Assembly: GCA_036346205.1 (NCBI GenBank)
Contig: JARFJB010000902.1
Coordinates: 2,365,501 to 2,429,500 of the forward strand
Length of the DNA stretch: 64,000 nucleotides
Origin: Vesta saturnalis
Lineage: Eukaryota > Arthropoda > Insecta > Coleoptera > Lampyridae
Direction of reading: 5' to 3'
The position numbers and the translations under genes were made by a program. This document shows, one piece after another, positions 10,031 through 21,491 of the stretch. Under the pieces are notes generated by a model. It had not been told where the DNA came from and did no database searches. It saw only the letters and a list, made by a program, of their open reading frames with translations. How positions within the stretch are numbered: position 1 is the stretch's first letter; each line of letters starts with the position of its first letter.

Positions 10031-12445
10031 ACAAAAATTCATTTGTGCATAACTCTGTTAATTGCTATACAACTATGTATTTTAACTTCTTGTCCATATG
10101 TACTAAACGTACAATTCGTACACTCAGTGTTGAAAACATTGCAGTAATTTACATGTCTTCAGTTGTGTAATTTAACAAAAATCCGGTTAATGTTAATAAC
10201 TTTACCAAAAGTAATTAGGTATGACATCTGTCGGCGTCTAGCCAAACTCTGTACTATGCAATGGTTGTAAACACCAATACTTTAGGTTAGTTACGAAATT
10301 CCCGTAAGAGGGCGATGTTTAATGTATCAAATAGCCAATGGCAAAATCGTTTTGAATATACATCTAATAGATCACAAATTCGATTTTGATAAAAGTTTTT
10401 CATTTTCTTCTCCGCCATATTGGAGACGCTACGAAAATTCGGTGATTTCTTTTACGCTTTCTCTAATAAACCAAATTGTTTCGGATACTAGTAAAACATT
10501 TCAAACAATAGAAATTCCTACCAAATTTTCTATTCCTATTGACCGCAAGCTTTGCGGATTTTAAACAAAATTTAATCGTGTCCAATAAGGGGTAAGAATT
10601 ACAGTTTTTCTAATTTGGTACTAATTTAAAATCTTCCTTCTTAGGGAACGGAACCCATACAATCTACAAGTATAAAGCTTTAGATTCGAAACTAGCAAGC
10701 TCGTTTTTACACTTATCGCACGCCTTACAACTTAGTGGTAAGCTCGTAAACCTCTCTTATCTTAGTGCTCACCTACCCTTCCTTTTTTTAGCGATTATCA
10801 ATCGATTTGGGGAGTTAGAAGGAAAAATTGTTCTTCTTACGAACCTACTATTCTTCATGTGTAACATTACGGTAACTTAAATGGGAAGTTGGATTGGCTA
10901 CTCTAGAACAAACCATTGGAGATATCATACCGGGAGTGCTGCACCTGCTTTGGTTGCGACCCCATCGTTAGAGTAAGAACTCTCGCCATCCAATAAGGTT
11001 AGAGAGTTTATCTGTATTGTTTTGTTTACTATTTCCATTACTGTATATGAATTAAGGTATAGAATTCTGTTAGGATTAACGACCGTATAAATGCTCACCT
11101 TAACTAAATGGTATCTACCAATGTGATCAATAACCTCTAGTTAACAGCTGTTGCTATGGTTGATTTAGTATCGTACTACCTTCTTAAGCCTATACTCTGC
11201 TATTAAGGGAGTTTCAGTATCTGATTGAGGTGATATTTATAGCCCTACTTATTAACTGGTTTACGTATTGGGCTTCACACTACCATTTATTTTTAATGTA
11301 AATCCTAGCTGCGCAACAGACGAGTTCCATTATTTAAGTATGCGCGTCACGAGAATTTAGGAAAATGGAAGTGGCTACATGGTATCATTGACGTTGAATT
11401 ACATGTGTAGAAATTATTACTTTTACTGTATAAAATTGAATATTTCTTTTCTCATAAAAGACTTTTTGTTAGCAAAATTAGGTAGCGAGGAAGATTTAAT
11501 GACTCAATTATTTATTTCTGGCTCCTTTTCTTTCTAAATATTTGGTTAATGAATTTGTTTTCGCAGAAATAAATAACGCGGGCCAACCGAATCGCTCCTC
11601 TTTTCTTTATTGTCACCGCTTTAAATGAGCGGTTAATTAATTAAATAATAATGTGTTTTCTGTAAACTTCAATAAGAATTACTTATCTACATGATAATTT
11701 CAGGGAATAATTATACTATTTGTGTAACCTGCGGCAAGTGTTAGTCACTATTCTGTTTCATTTCTTTTTTAGTGTTATCTAAAACGCTTGTGGTAGCGAG
11801 AATGTATGTTTTCTTTCAGTGCACACAATGAAAGGCCTTTCATTAAGCAAGGGAAACGTTTCCAGTTAATTATTTAAAATTTACTCTAGAACTAACTGGT
11901 TTTGGGTTGCGTATAGTTACCCTGCAACTTGCTAAAGTACTATAAACATTGGTTTTTATTTATTTGGTATATGGATCAAATTTGGGGTTATTTTGAATCG
12001 TAATAATATTACTTCGGCTCTTAGTAGCATTTATAAGATTGAAATCTTAATCCACTTTTTTTTTGTTTTGTGAGAATGAGTTCGACACAGTTTTGAAAAA
12101 GTAATCAAAGATCACTGTTAAATTTACATTTACTACACTACTGTAGTTGTTTTGTTTGGTGTTGTCTTCTTCCTCCCTTTTTCCTATAGTTCCTTACTCA
12201 TTCACTGCACCACCGTGTATTCAGGAGTCGGGATAACGGTGCGGGCTGCCGTTGGGGGGGGGCGATTCCTGGCGCCCAAAATTACTTTAAACTCTTATTC
12301 CATCTACGCACTATCCGTTTTGAGCAAAACGGTCGTTTAAATAGCTCGATCCTTTAATAATAGACACACCCACGCATTCAGTGCCTCCGGCGAACTGAGA
12401 CCCGGCATTCTTTAGTTTGTTGCCTCTGCCTTATTGGCACGTGAC
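10031..12445. other. 2.4 kb of unknown sequence splitting the pogo-like gene
   Basis: No gene was recognised. It lies between the exon-3 end (EVINDP) and the resuming DDE motif (RVFNGDES), so it is either a large intron or an insertion. Near 12270 the motif cctggcgcccaaaattac resembles an LTR primer-binding site after a GC-rich stretch (a run of eight or more G). No target duplication or LTR pair was found. Confidence 0.4.
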
Positions 12446-12601
12446 AGGATCGTTGATAACTTCTTATAAATGTTTTTCTTTAATATAACTTACAATATTA
12501 GTGAACCAGTTTTTTATATCTCGTTCAGACACACATGCGCTGGCTGCTATCACTTCTTCACTTGTTCTTTTAGGAACATCTGGATGTCGTTTCAAAAATC
12601 T

Positions 12602-12903
12602 CTGGTGATGAAAAAATAATCAATTGAAAAATATTCATCAGAATTACGAAATCTGTAAATAGGGGCTTGAGGACGAATAACAACACAATTCAGTGCAAGT
12701 TATGCCGACGTTTCAACGTGTATTTCCTTCTTTTTTTATTACAGGTTAACCTTGGAAAAAAAAGAAAATATACGTTGAAACGTCGGCATAACTTGCACTG
12801 AAGTGTGTTGTTATTCGTCCTCAACCCATTATTTACACTTCCCGTAATTTAAACAGAAGGACGCTATGAGAAGATTGATCAAAATGATTTCTTTACATCT
12901 TAC
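12602..12903 (-). other. Second intron of the pogo-like gene, carrying a MITE
   Basis: The donor ttaaaa|gtaagat follows the Leu-Lys codons of exon 2, and the acceptor catcaccag|agattt precedes RFLKRH. The intron is 302 bp, of which about 180 bp is the nested palindromic MITE. Confidence 0.65.
12654..12837. mobile_element. Palindromic MITE (arms about 65 bp)
   Basis: The left arm at 12654-12719 contains ttgaggacgaataacaac and gttatgccgacgtttcaa. The right arm at 12773-12837 is its reverse complement with a few differences. The arms start with tgtaaat. No coding capacity is present. It lies wholly inside an intron of the pogo-like gene. Confidence 0.8.
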
Positions 12904-13024
12904 TTTTAATCATCCATCTCCAAGCCGATTGTCTTTAAAGTTATTGTGACGTGGATTTTCTACTAAAAATTTTAAATCATTCGCCTTTTTGGGAAAACCT
13001 TTCGAGGCAGTGTCTTTTATCCAT

Positions 13025-13087
13025 CTGGAATTATTAATTGAAAATAAATTTATATTGTTGACCACGAAAAAAAAACTATAAACATAC
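13025..13087 (-). other. First intron (63 bp) of the pogo-like gene
   Basis: The donor is cttgttag|gtatgttt and the acceptor is aataattccag|atgg. Joining them makes one Arg codon and the continuous reading LVR-WIKD. Like the intron at 6745-7156 it is phase 2. Confidence 0.75.
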
Positions 13088-13656
13088 CTAACAAGAATCA
13101 TCTTCTCTTCGGAAATTAAAATATGAGGTCTCAACGTATCTTTATGTTCGGGATGTTTTAACTTAAATTCAATAATGGGCTTGGGAATTCCATTTTTTTC
13201 AGCTGTATGATATGACACAATGCCATTCTGAACATCCTTAACAGCTTCTATAAGCTTAAGCTTATCATATTTTCGAAATTTCGGCATTCTATCACTACTC
13301 TAAAGAGTAATTTCAGTGATTGGCCAGTCAAATCTAGTTACTGGACACATGTGTAATAACTATCAAATTGTTAAATAAATTAATTTTACTTGAAACTGTA
13401 GTTACCTATACGTTAATGTTGAAAAATATAGGAATATAAGGTAAGTATATTTGTCTAGTGATTGGGCGGGTGCCCATACATCATCTGAAGACCAATTTCT
13501 AGCCTATCTGAGGCCCCTTTTTGGGGACAAAGAAACGCCAGCATTACATCATCAGTTGCAACGAAAATAAGTAAAAACCTTTTGTGTTTGTGTTAATAAA
13601 TAAGACTTTTTGTGTTTGATTTCTCGAAACTTTACATTTGTTTGTCTCAAATTTAA

Positions 13657-14604
<948 letters not shown>

Positions 14605-14608
14605 TTAA

Positions 14609-14989
14609 CGAACACAATCGTTTAATTCTGATAAAGTTTTTATTTGTTATATGTTAGCTTTAAGAAGGTTATTGTAGATATAGGTTTGATTCTATAAATA
14701 TTTGTAACATTTTCGTTCAGATTTGGAATTTAATTAAATGAGTATAACTTTCGCTTTACTTTTATTGCTAAAGATTATTAATATCACAAGCTTACACAAT
14801 TATTGAATATGTAAATGCAGAAAGAGGTAAACTCAATAGGAATCCAGATAAATAAATAAATCAGAATGAACGTAATTTTGGGCAATGATAACAGAAATCG
14901 TTTCTTTATATGAACTTGAGTTAGCCGTTGCGTAAAAAAGTTTAAAAGAACTCAAATCTTATTCTTTGGAGCGGGTTAAATAAACAAAA
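14609..14989. other. AT-rich stretch, nothing recognised
   Basis: Lies between the MITE and the 3' end of the LINE. It could include the LINE 3' UTR, but no poly(A) boundary was identified. Confidence 0.4.
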
Positions 14990-17458
14990 TTAGTATCTAA
15001 TGGTACTACGCCCGTTGAAAGGATCTGTTTTAATTTTGGAAAAAGCACAGTTGTTTACCCAATTGCCAAACGCGTAATTTACAATTTTCTTTTTTATTGT
15101 TAATTTCACGTCCTCAGGGCGAACTTGAAAAATGTAGATTTCTTTACTCGCGATTAAAAAGTTGCTTTCTCTACATAAGTCACAATAATACAGAGCTTGT
15201 AATATTGCATACAATTCAGCAGTAAACACGCTCGAATAATTGGACATGGACCAGCAATACGCTTTACTCTTTACATAAATAGCACTTCCGACTACTGTTT
15301 GGCATTTAGAGCCATCGGTGTATATTACAGTGTAACCATCGTGTTTAGTTAACATAAAAAAATAAGAGTCAAAACAAGGAGAATCATGAAACTTGCAAAG
15401 CAACAGTCTTGGAAAACTTATGTGACAAGCATAACCAATCAAACCCTCAATTGTCAAGTGTGGCGTAAAATACGGTCAATGAATTCGATAACTCAGGCTG
15501 CCGAGCCGTACACGATCGAGCCATACTCCATCTTGGACAACACTAATGATTTATATAAAGTAAGTAGTTGATCCCTGTGAGCGCCCCACTTTGTGTGCGA
15601 GATACACCTAATGAGGTTTAACGCTCTGATGGCTTTGGCTTTGGTGTTATCAATGTGAGTTTTCCAGGACAGACGATCATCCCAAGTCAACCCCAGGTAT
15701 GAAAATTCAGGCACACATTGTAGCACTCCGAATCTCCACGTCATGTCGTATGCTTTCTCAATGTCGAAGAAAATGGCCGTTAGATGGTGTCTGGCATCGA
15801 AACTGTTCATGATGGAGAGTTCTAACAGAACAACGTTGTCCAGGATGATCTTTCTGCGCGAAAACCGGACTGATGGTTCACCAAATGCTTGTTTCTCACC
15901 ATGTACCAGACGAGCCTTTTGTTTACCATCGATTCGAGAAGCTTACTCAGGCATGACGTGAGACTTACAGGATGGTAATTTTGGGCTATCGAAGGATTTC
16001 TTTCCTATGGAAGAATGATGGTTTCCCTCCAATGCGATGGGTATGTGCCTTCGGACCATATCCGATTAAACGTCGCTAGCATCGAATTTTTAAAATCATC
16101 GTGAGCCTGTTTACAGAATTCATAATGAATTCTGTCCTCACCGGGACAGCTCCTTCTACATTTGCCCAGAGCCTGGTCAAATTCCTGCCTCATGAACGGG
16201 GCGTTGCAATCGAGCTCGGTGTCCGTATGAAAATCGAGGTTACGTTCGGAAATCCGTTTCCTTTCAAGAAAACTTGCGTCTGAATTTCGTGAGCTGCTGA
16301 CCTGCTCAAAATGGTCCGCAAACTTCTCGACGATCTCTTGTGGATCGTTTACTACAATATCGTCTACTCGTAAAACAGGAGCTCGCAGAGGTTGTTTGCA
16401 CCCGGAGATCTTACGGACTTTCTTCCACACTAGCGATATCGGAGTTTTGGGGTTTATCGTGGACACGTACCTTTCCTAGGACGACCTTTTGCTCCGCAGA
16501 ATCGTTCGGCGAGCCTCTTCTCTGGCACGTTTGAACGCGATCATGTTTTCGAGCATCCTATGTTTTTTGAAAACATTGAACGCTTTCCTTTTATGTGTGA
16601 TAACCATTTTTACGTTGTCGTTCCACCACGGGACGCGCTTTATCCCGGAGTGATGACCCCCGGATTTGGGGACAGTATCCGTCGCCGCGTTCTTGAGGTG
16701 ATCGTTCAGGATGGTTACCTCATCGTCGATGTTTGCACCGTCTGGAACAACCACGGCAGGCAAGTTCGATCTAAACCTGTCCCAATTTGCTTTGTCGATG
16801 TTCCATCTTTCAGGAATGTAACAGTCGGAGTGCGGCATGTTCCATTCCATCAGGATGGGAAAATGGTCACTATCGTGAAGATCATCCAAAGCTTTCAATC
16901 TGACTTGTGGTGTAATGGATGTGGAACAGAAGGAAAGGTAAATGACCGAAAAATTATTGGTTCGAGCGTTAAAGAAGGTTTGTGTACCTTCGTTCAATAA
17001 CGTAAGATTTTATAGCAGACGTCCACGAGCGTCTAACTTATCCGAACCCCAAACAGGATTATGAGCATTAAAACCGCCAACGAGCAAATGCTGTAGCTGG
17101 GTAAATAAATCCTGTAGGTCATCGAGAGACCAGTCAAAACGAGGTAAGTATATGTTGCACACGTAGAGAGTGAAAGGATGTATTATTTTTACACATACCG
17201 CTTGCAGATTGGTGGTGAGTGGTACCCGTATCATTTTTAGGTCCTTTCTGCGGTGACAACTACTCCACCGTTCGCTCGCTGATCGATTGCAGCATCCTGT
17301 CTTAGAATTTCGTACTCCTTTAGGGAATACGGTTGCCCTGGTTTCAAGCGGGATTCTTGTAAGCATGGGCAAAAAGGTCTATATTTACTGATTAGTAGCT
17401 TCAAATGGCAGTATCTTGCTATTAGACCGTTGTAATTCCATTGTATGGAGTAAGACAT
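14990..17458 (-). pseudogene. I/Jockey-type LINE ORF2 (endonuclease, RT, RNase H), internally deleted
   Basis: ATG at 17458 opens an APE-type endonuclease: IQWNYNGLIAR, LQESRLKPGQPYS, after a frameshift NIYLPRFDWSLDDL and GGFNAHNPVWGS, and later HDSDHFPILMEWN (16997-16476). Linker and early reverse transcriptase follow: WKKVRKISGCKQ, SCPGEDRIHYEF, then AIFFDIEKAYDMTWRFGV. The text then jumps directly to PEFSYLGLTWDDRLSW, so roughly the central RT core, including the catalytic YxDD, is missing. The thumb region ends with YKSLVLSKMEYGSIVYGSAA. An RNase H stretch follows with YTDGSK and FTAELYAILQAL (15300-15190), also truncated. Several frameshifts and stops are present. The RNase H after RT points to the I/Loa/R1 side of the Jockey superfamily; the exact clade is not settled. 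Confidence 0.85.
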
Positions 17459-17743
17459 TTTAAAGGTTTAATTAAAAAAACAAAAGACATGTGAACAAAG
17501 TTATGTAAATATAGACCAACAAACACGAATAATATAGATAAGTAACAAAAATATTATATATAAATAAATAAATAGCACAGAATCACAGATCTTTTCTCTA
17601 GTGAGGATATCACAGAATGGGTCATATGTCGTCACTTATCGACGACTTGTGACTGCTCACTTTTCTGGGTTTGCCTTTCTGCCAACCCTTTTTGAGCTTC
17701 TGAGAGGTCTGACTAGAAACTGATTCTTCTTCTTGCGGAGGAT

Positions 17744-18877
17744 TCAGATGGATTGTTTCCGTTTGTCGGCACTGGCCAACTGCAGATCAACGATTATGCT
17801 CGAAAGGCTGGCGCTTGAGCCGACCGGAAAGATCAGTTTTACATTTGGCGGTGGCATTACAACCGAATGAACACTTCTCAACTCGTGTTGGATGATCTCC
17901 TTCATGAGTGGCAGCAACTGGTTGGCGAGATCCTTATACAGGCTGGTGGACTGTGCATCTGTCGTCTTAGTCGCGTTCGAATACGATATTCCTCTAGCAG
18001 GCGTCTGAACGACAAACATTTTTTTAGCTTCATGGTAAGGTAAGTTTTCACGTGTTTTTATCTCCTGAATCGCTTTTTCTTCTTTATAAACAGGGCAGTT
18101 TCTGGATCGGGAAGCGTGGTTTCCTTTGCAATTGACGCAAACGGCTGGCTCTTCGCACAGTGTGCCTTCGTATGGCGGTTTACCACATATGCATACGGCT
18201 TCGCTGCTGCATCGCATGGTGGTATGTCGAAAGGTTTGACACTTAAAACAACGAACAGGGTCAAGTATATAGAGACGTACGGGCAACGAATGGAAACCGG
18301 CTTTCACCTCCTGGGGAATAGTTGGTTTGTTAAAGGTATGTATTAAACTTGCCGTATCCTCCATAGCTCCATTCCTCCGGGTCTTAATCCTCCGAACTTC
18401 CATTACACCCTGATCCGTCATGCCTTCTACGATTTCCTTTATCGAGCAATTCTGAAGATCTCTGCACGTGATCACCTGATTGAGCTTTTCATGAGGTTTC
18501 ACTTTAACTAGTGCTTGTCCAAGTTTCTGTATTGTTTCTAGCCGACTTGCTTGCGCAGAAGAGACTGTTTTGACTAGAAGACCTTCCTTCACCTTTCGCA
18601 TCATTTTTGGTTTTCCAATGTATCCAAAAATCTGTTTGTGCAATGCTAACGGACTTTCCTTGAAAAAATCCCCTTCCTCCTTAGTTACGATCCAGAACCG
18701 CGACAAGGCACGCTTCTCTAGATTCGTAGTGGTATATTTTGGTGCACCACTGGCACTACCCTCATTCAGAGGTGTGGGCGTCCCCTTGGTTTTTCCTGTA
18801 GGTAACATGAAGGTCCCACGAGAAGGGAAGAAACATGGGTCGACCGCAGCAGTGCTCCTATACTGACGGCAAGGCAT
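17744..18877 (-). CDS. LINE ORF1, Gag-like protein with zinc knuckles
   Basis: A single 377-codon frame runs from ATG at 18877 to a stop at 17744. After a charged N-terminal half (FWIVTKEEGDFFKESPLAL, KVKEGLLVKTVS), three cysteine motifs follow: CFKCQTFRHTTMRC (C-x2-C-x4-H-x4-C), a degenerate CICGKPPYEGTLC and CVNCKGNHASRSRNC. Then come YKEEKAIQEIKTRENLPYHE and a hydrophobic/Ser-rich tail. Such proteins bind the element RNA and form the transposition particle. It lies 285 bp upstream of ORF2 on the same strand. The uninterrupted frame contrasts with the broken ORF2, so this copy could in principle still make ORF1. Confidence 0.85.
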   Translation of the reverse strand: MPCRQYRSTAAVDPCFFPSRGTFMLPTGKTKGTPTPLNEGSASGAPKYTTTNLEKRALSRFWIVTKEEGDFFKESPLALHKQIFGYIGKPKMMRKVKEGLLVKTVSSAQASRLETIQKLGQALVKVKPHEKLNQVITCRDLQNCSIKEIVEGMTDQGVMEVRRIKTRRNGAMEDTASLIHTFNKPTIPQEVKAGFHSLPVRLYILDPVRCFKCQTFRHTTMRCSSEAVCICGKPPYEGTLCEEPAVCVNCKGNHASRSRNCPVYKEEKAIQEIKTRENLPYHEAKKMFVVQTPARGISYSNATKTTDAQSTSLYKDLANQLLPLMKEIIQHELRSVHSVVMPPPNVKLIFPVGSSASLSSIIVDLQLASADKRKQSI

Positions 18878-19080
18878 GAGCTGTCCCCCGGGTTGCCCAG
18901 TCCCTAGGGCGAGAAAGGCTAAGGACCGGCTTTACTCACCTGCCTCTCATCTCATCAGCACCGTTTCTTACCTAGAGATAAGAGACTTTTTGAGAGGTTT
19001 GCTCCTCTGCGGGCCAGGTGGTAAAGCCAGGCCCCCCGTCTGAGCAGAGACATGTCCTAACTCTGACGGTGTGTACAAGA
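18878..19080 (-). promoter_or_regulatory. Probable 5' UTR / internal promoter region of the I/Jockey-type LINE
   Basis: This segment immediately precedes the ORF1 ATG and is GC-rich compared with its surroundings. It contains the palindromic gaaagagagtttactctctttc-like segment at its outer edge, near 19080-19100, where the unrelated R4-like LINE begins. Non-LTR elements usually carry their promoter here. No defined box was recognised. Confidence 0.45.
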
Positions 19081-19098
19081 AAGAGAGTAAACTCTCTT

Positions 19099-19380
19099 TC
19101 AAGTCCATCGGGTACCTCGGGTTTGGCGATCCCCGTACTGCCTATACATGTATAGATAGACCCGAGTTATATGGCATGTGTCTAATATAACGGCCTTGTG
19201 TATATTTGTTATTAAATGTTCGATTTCTAGTTGGGTGAGTTGTTGTACAACTGTATTTGGAATTATTCCCGTGGTGGATATAACTAGGGGTCTTATGAAA
19301 ACTTGGTTGACTTTCCACATCTTTTTTATCTCTTCTGATAGTTCTGTATATTTTTTATTTTCGTGTTATATGTCTTTTTA
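19099..19380 (-). pseudogene. C-terminal piece of an R4/Dong-like LINE
   Basis: Read on the minus strand: KKYTELSEEIKKMWKVNQVF, PLVISTTGIIPNTVVQQL and IHKAVILDTCHITRVYL. This is the end of the endonuclease domain in R2/R4-group LINEs. It is separated from the rest of the protein (20150 upward) by the element at 19404-20146. The frame runs off into the 5' region of the neighbouring LINE near 19099. Confidence 0.7.
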
Positions 19381-19403
19381 ATATTATGGTTAAAATGGAT
19401 CTA

Positions 19404-20146
19404 GGAAAATTCATCGCCAACAATTCACCGACAGCAATTCGCCGACAACAATTCACCGAAAGTAAATTCACCGCCACAACAATTCACCGAAACAACAATT
19501 CACCGAAACCAACATTCACCGGAAAAAAAATTATTATTTAACTAATTAGTGAAAAGTAACTTATCTATAACCACCAGATAGTACTTGGGTAAATATGCTT
19601 AACTTTAATGGTAGCCCACTTTCATTGTGTAATAAGAAATATAATAATAAAGAAAATATTGGTGTATAAAGATATAATTTATTAATAAAAATCATCGTCA
19701 AAAGTAAGGCATATATACATATTTGACATAATATTATTAAAACATCGACAAAATAATAAACATAATATAAGCAAAAATTAATAAGATATGTTATTGGCTA
19801 TCCCTGTAATGTAGTCAAGTATGTTTCCAGGATTATACTGATCAACAAGAGACTTGACACGCTGAGCACAATCCCTATATTAATTAAAGGTAAATCAAAA
19901 TCGAATAACAGGAGGTAAGTTATTTTTAACTAATTAGAAAACAAAATTAGTGTGTTACTGTAATATATTTTTGTTAAGATTCTATTGAAGATAATTAAAA
20001 TATCTAATAATTATTCTTATTATGAGCGATGAATTTTTGTTTCGGTGAATGTTGATTTCGGTTAATTGTTGTTTCGGTGAATTGTTGTGGCGTTGAATTT
20101 ACTTTCGGTGATTTGTTGTCGGTGAATTGTTGGCGGTGAATTTTCC
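19404..20146. mobile_element. Element with about 125 bp inverted repeats built from iterated attcaccga motifs
   Basis: The left arm (19404 to about 19530) repeats a 9-11 bp motif, caattcaccga, about eight times with spacers. The right arm (about 20020-20146) is its reverse complement, cggtgaattgttg, in the same order. The 490 bp between is AT-rich and has no reading frame, so the element is non-autonomous. It interrupts the R4/Dong-like LINE between YWDREIRTDIN and the KKMWKVNQVF region, so it inserted later. No target duplication was clear and I cannot name the superfamily. Confidence 0.75.
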
Positions 20147-20149
20147 GGA

Positions 20150-21265
20150 ACCCGGTTATAATGTATTATTATTTATATCAGTTCGAATTTCCCTGTCCCA
20201 GTATATTTTGGCTTTCTCGTTTTCTATTACGTTCGGCGGTTGGTACTTTTAGTATGGTGTCATTTCTTCATTCAGATGGTATTTTCGCGTTAATCCCTGA
20301 TATACTATTTTTCCTACGTTATTAGGGCGTCTGAGGTAGTCGCTATTTGCTATGGTAGGACAACCTCCGATTATGTGTTCGATAGTTGCTTTTTGTGCCT
20401 CACATTTTTTACACGTATCATCGATGTTTTCTTTTAGTATGTATATATGAATTATTGTGGTTTATCTTCACTTTTACTCCTAATGTTTTAACGACAGTTA
20501 CAGCAGCGCAATGGATAATGTAGTGTAACTCTTCGGTATTCTCACATTTATTAAGATGTGTGGGTAGGATTGTGGAATTTAGATGGTTGATTACTGCCTT
20601 TGTCTGTGTGTTTTCTTTACTCTAGGTATTCTAGGTCTGTTGCAGGGGTCCGTATGTAAGTATTCGTTTAAGCTAGCATTTATGTTCATTTCCTTTGTAT
20701 CTATCATTAGCTGCTTATCAGGGGGTTTCTCCGGTTCCTTAGATTCTTCTTATGTGTTGCCTGGTGTTTCTTCATATTTTGGCGTTTAGTTTTGTTTTAC
20801 CTGCGCACTGTTTTCCTTTATTAAGTTTTCATCGTTGTGTAGGTTAATTTCTCTTCTAATCTGGCTTCTAATTTCATTAATGCCTATATCAGACAGCATA
20901 TTGTTTCTGATAGTAGCCCTTTTTCTGTCTACTAGGTTCTGCTCCTTGACGCGGTTGCTGATTTCGGGATACGTCTGTATAAACATATAGTACATTTCAC
21001 TTCTGTACATCGTCAAATCAGTTTCAATTTTTGTGCTCTTCATGTACCAGCGTATTACATTTTCTTTCATACTCTTGGTCCATTTGATACGCTTACGTTG
21101 TGTCCCTGCTTTGGTGGTTAATTGTTCAATGTCAATTAAAACACGTTCAGCAGGTTTAACTGAGATCGATGTTGTGTTCGTTGATTTACTGTTTTCGGCT
21201 GTTGCATTTTCGGGTTCTCCGACCGTCATCGACCTGTTCAACATACGGTCACCATCGGCTCGCAA
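20150..21265 (-). pseudogene. R4/Dong-like LINE: N-terminal and endonuclease parts, RT deleted
   Basis: The N-terminal frame 21265-20786 is open and contains GTQRKRIKWTKSMKENVIRW and TYPEISNRVKEQNLVDRKRA, typical of the leading region of R4/Dong-like proteins. The next recognisable piece, near 20560, is TILPTHLNKCENTEELHYII followed by KTLGVKVKIN, so most of the reverse transcriptase is missing. Then comes the zinc site of the restriction-enzyme-like endonuclease, DDTCKKCEAQKATIEHIIGG + C (C-x2-C-x8-H-x4-C), and KIYWDREIRTDIN. Frameshifts separate the pieces. The protein would have cut its target and reverse-transcribed the LINE RNA there; this copy cannot. Confidence 0.75.
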
Positions 21266-21473
21266 GCTGTCACCTCTAGCGGTAGCTCCAGACGAGCCCT
21301 GGCGCTCACCAGGTAGCGACTGTTTTCCGAGGCTAAAGTTAAAAAAATTCCATCATGATGGGTAGTTTGCCATTTCCCTGTTTGCCGCATTTCATTGTTC
21401 TTAAATATGCGTTGCTCGCTTCACACGTGGATTAGTTGGTCGTGTGCCGGACGTAGGGTTGGACTTTAAGAAG
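21266..21473 (-). other. Probable 5' UTR of the R4/Dong-like LINE
   Basis: GC-richer sequence between the N-terminal frame and a short (TAA)n tract, matching where a 5' UTR should be. On the minus strand it starts aatagcttcttaaagtcc directly after the TAA repeat. Confidence 0.45.
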
Positions 21474-21491
21474 CTATTATTATTATTATAA
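21474..21491. repeat. Short (TAA)n tract at the LINE 5' boundary
   Basis: Five or so att/taa units. Dong-type elements are known to insert in TAA repeats. Confidence 0.7.

Larger units (their letters stand above)
8512..13287 (-). pseudogene. Pogo/jerky-like DDE transposase gene with introns, broken
   Basis: Exon 1 (13287-13088) starts with ATG and encodes a Psq/CENP-B-like helix-turn-helix (MPKFRKYDKLKLIEAVKDV, EFKLKHPEHKDTL). Exon 2 (13024-12904) gives WIKDTASKGFPKKANDLKF and NPRHNNFKDNR. Exon 3 (12601 to about 12446) gives FLKRHPDVPKRTSEEV and ACVSERDIKNWF. After a 2.4 kb break the DDE_1 part resumes: RVFNGDESRFQIYPSTGKVF, then in a shifted frame FSADGKIWVPMVIYPYQRIP, GVGRSDNGCM, and ALYPNATRILQPCDISIF with FRPVKEAWRQSVREW. 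The C-terminal region includes RNIERLPFAITSAKYQEM and ends near NQYQEAHQF at 8512. Several frameshifts and stops disrupt it, including a TGA for Trp at the end of exon 2. A domesticated jerky-like host gene is a weaker alternative, because the breaks are extensive. Confidence 0.8.

Noticed and set aside
16560..17000. 146-codon plus-strand frame
   Set aside because: It lies opposite the LINE ORF2 endonuclease region, whose minus-strand motifs are clear; this frame is a shadow.
18570..18866. 98-codon plus-strand frame
   Set aside because: Antisense shadow of the LINE ORF1.
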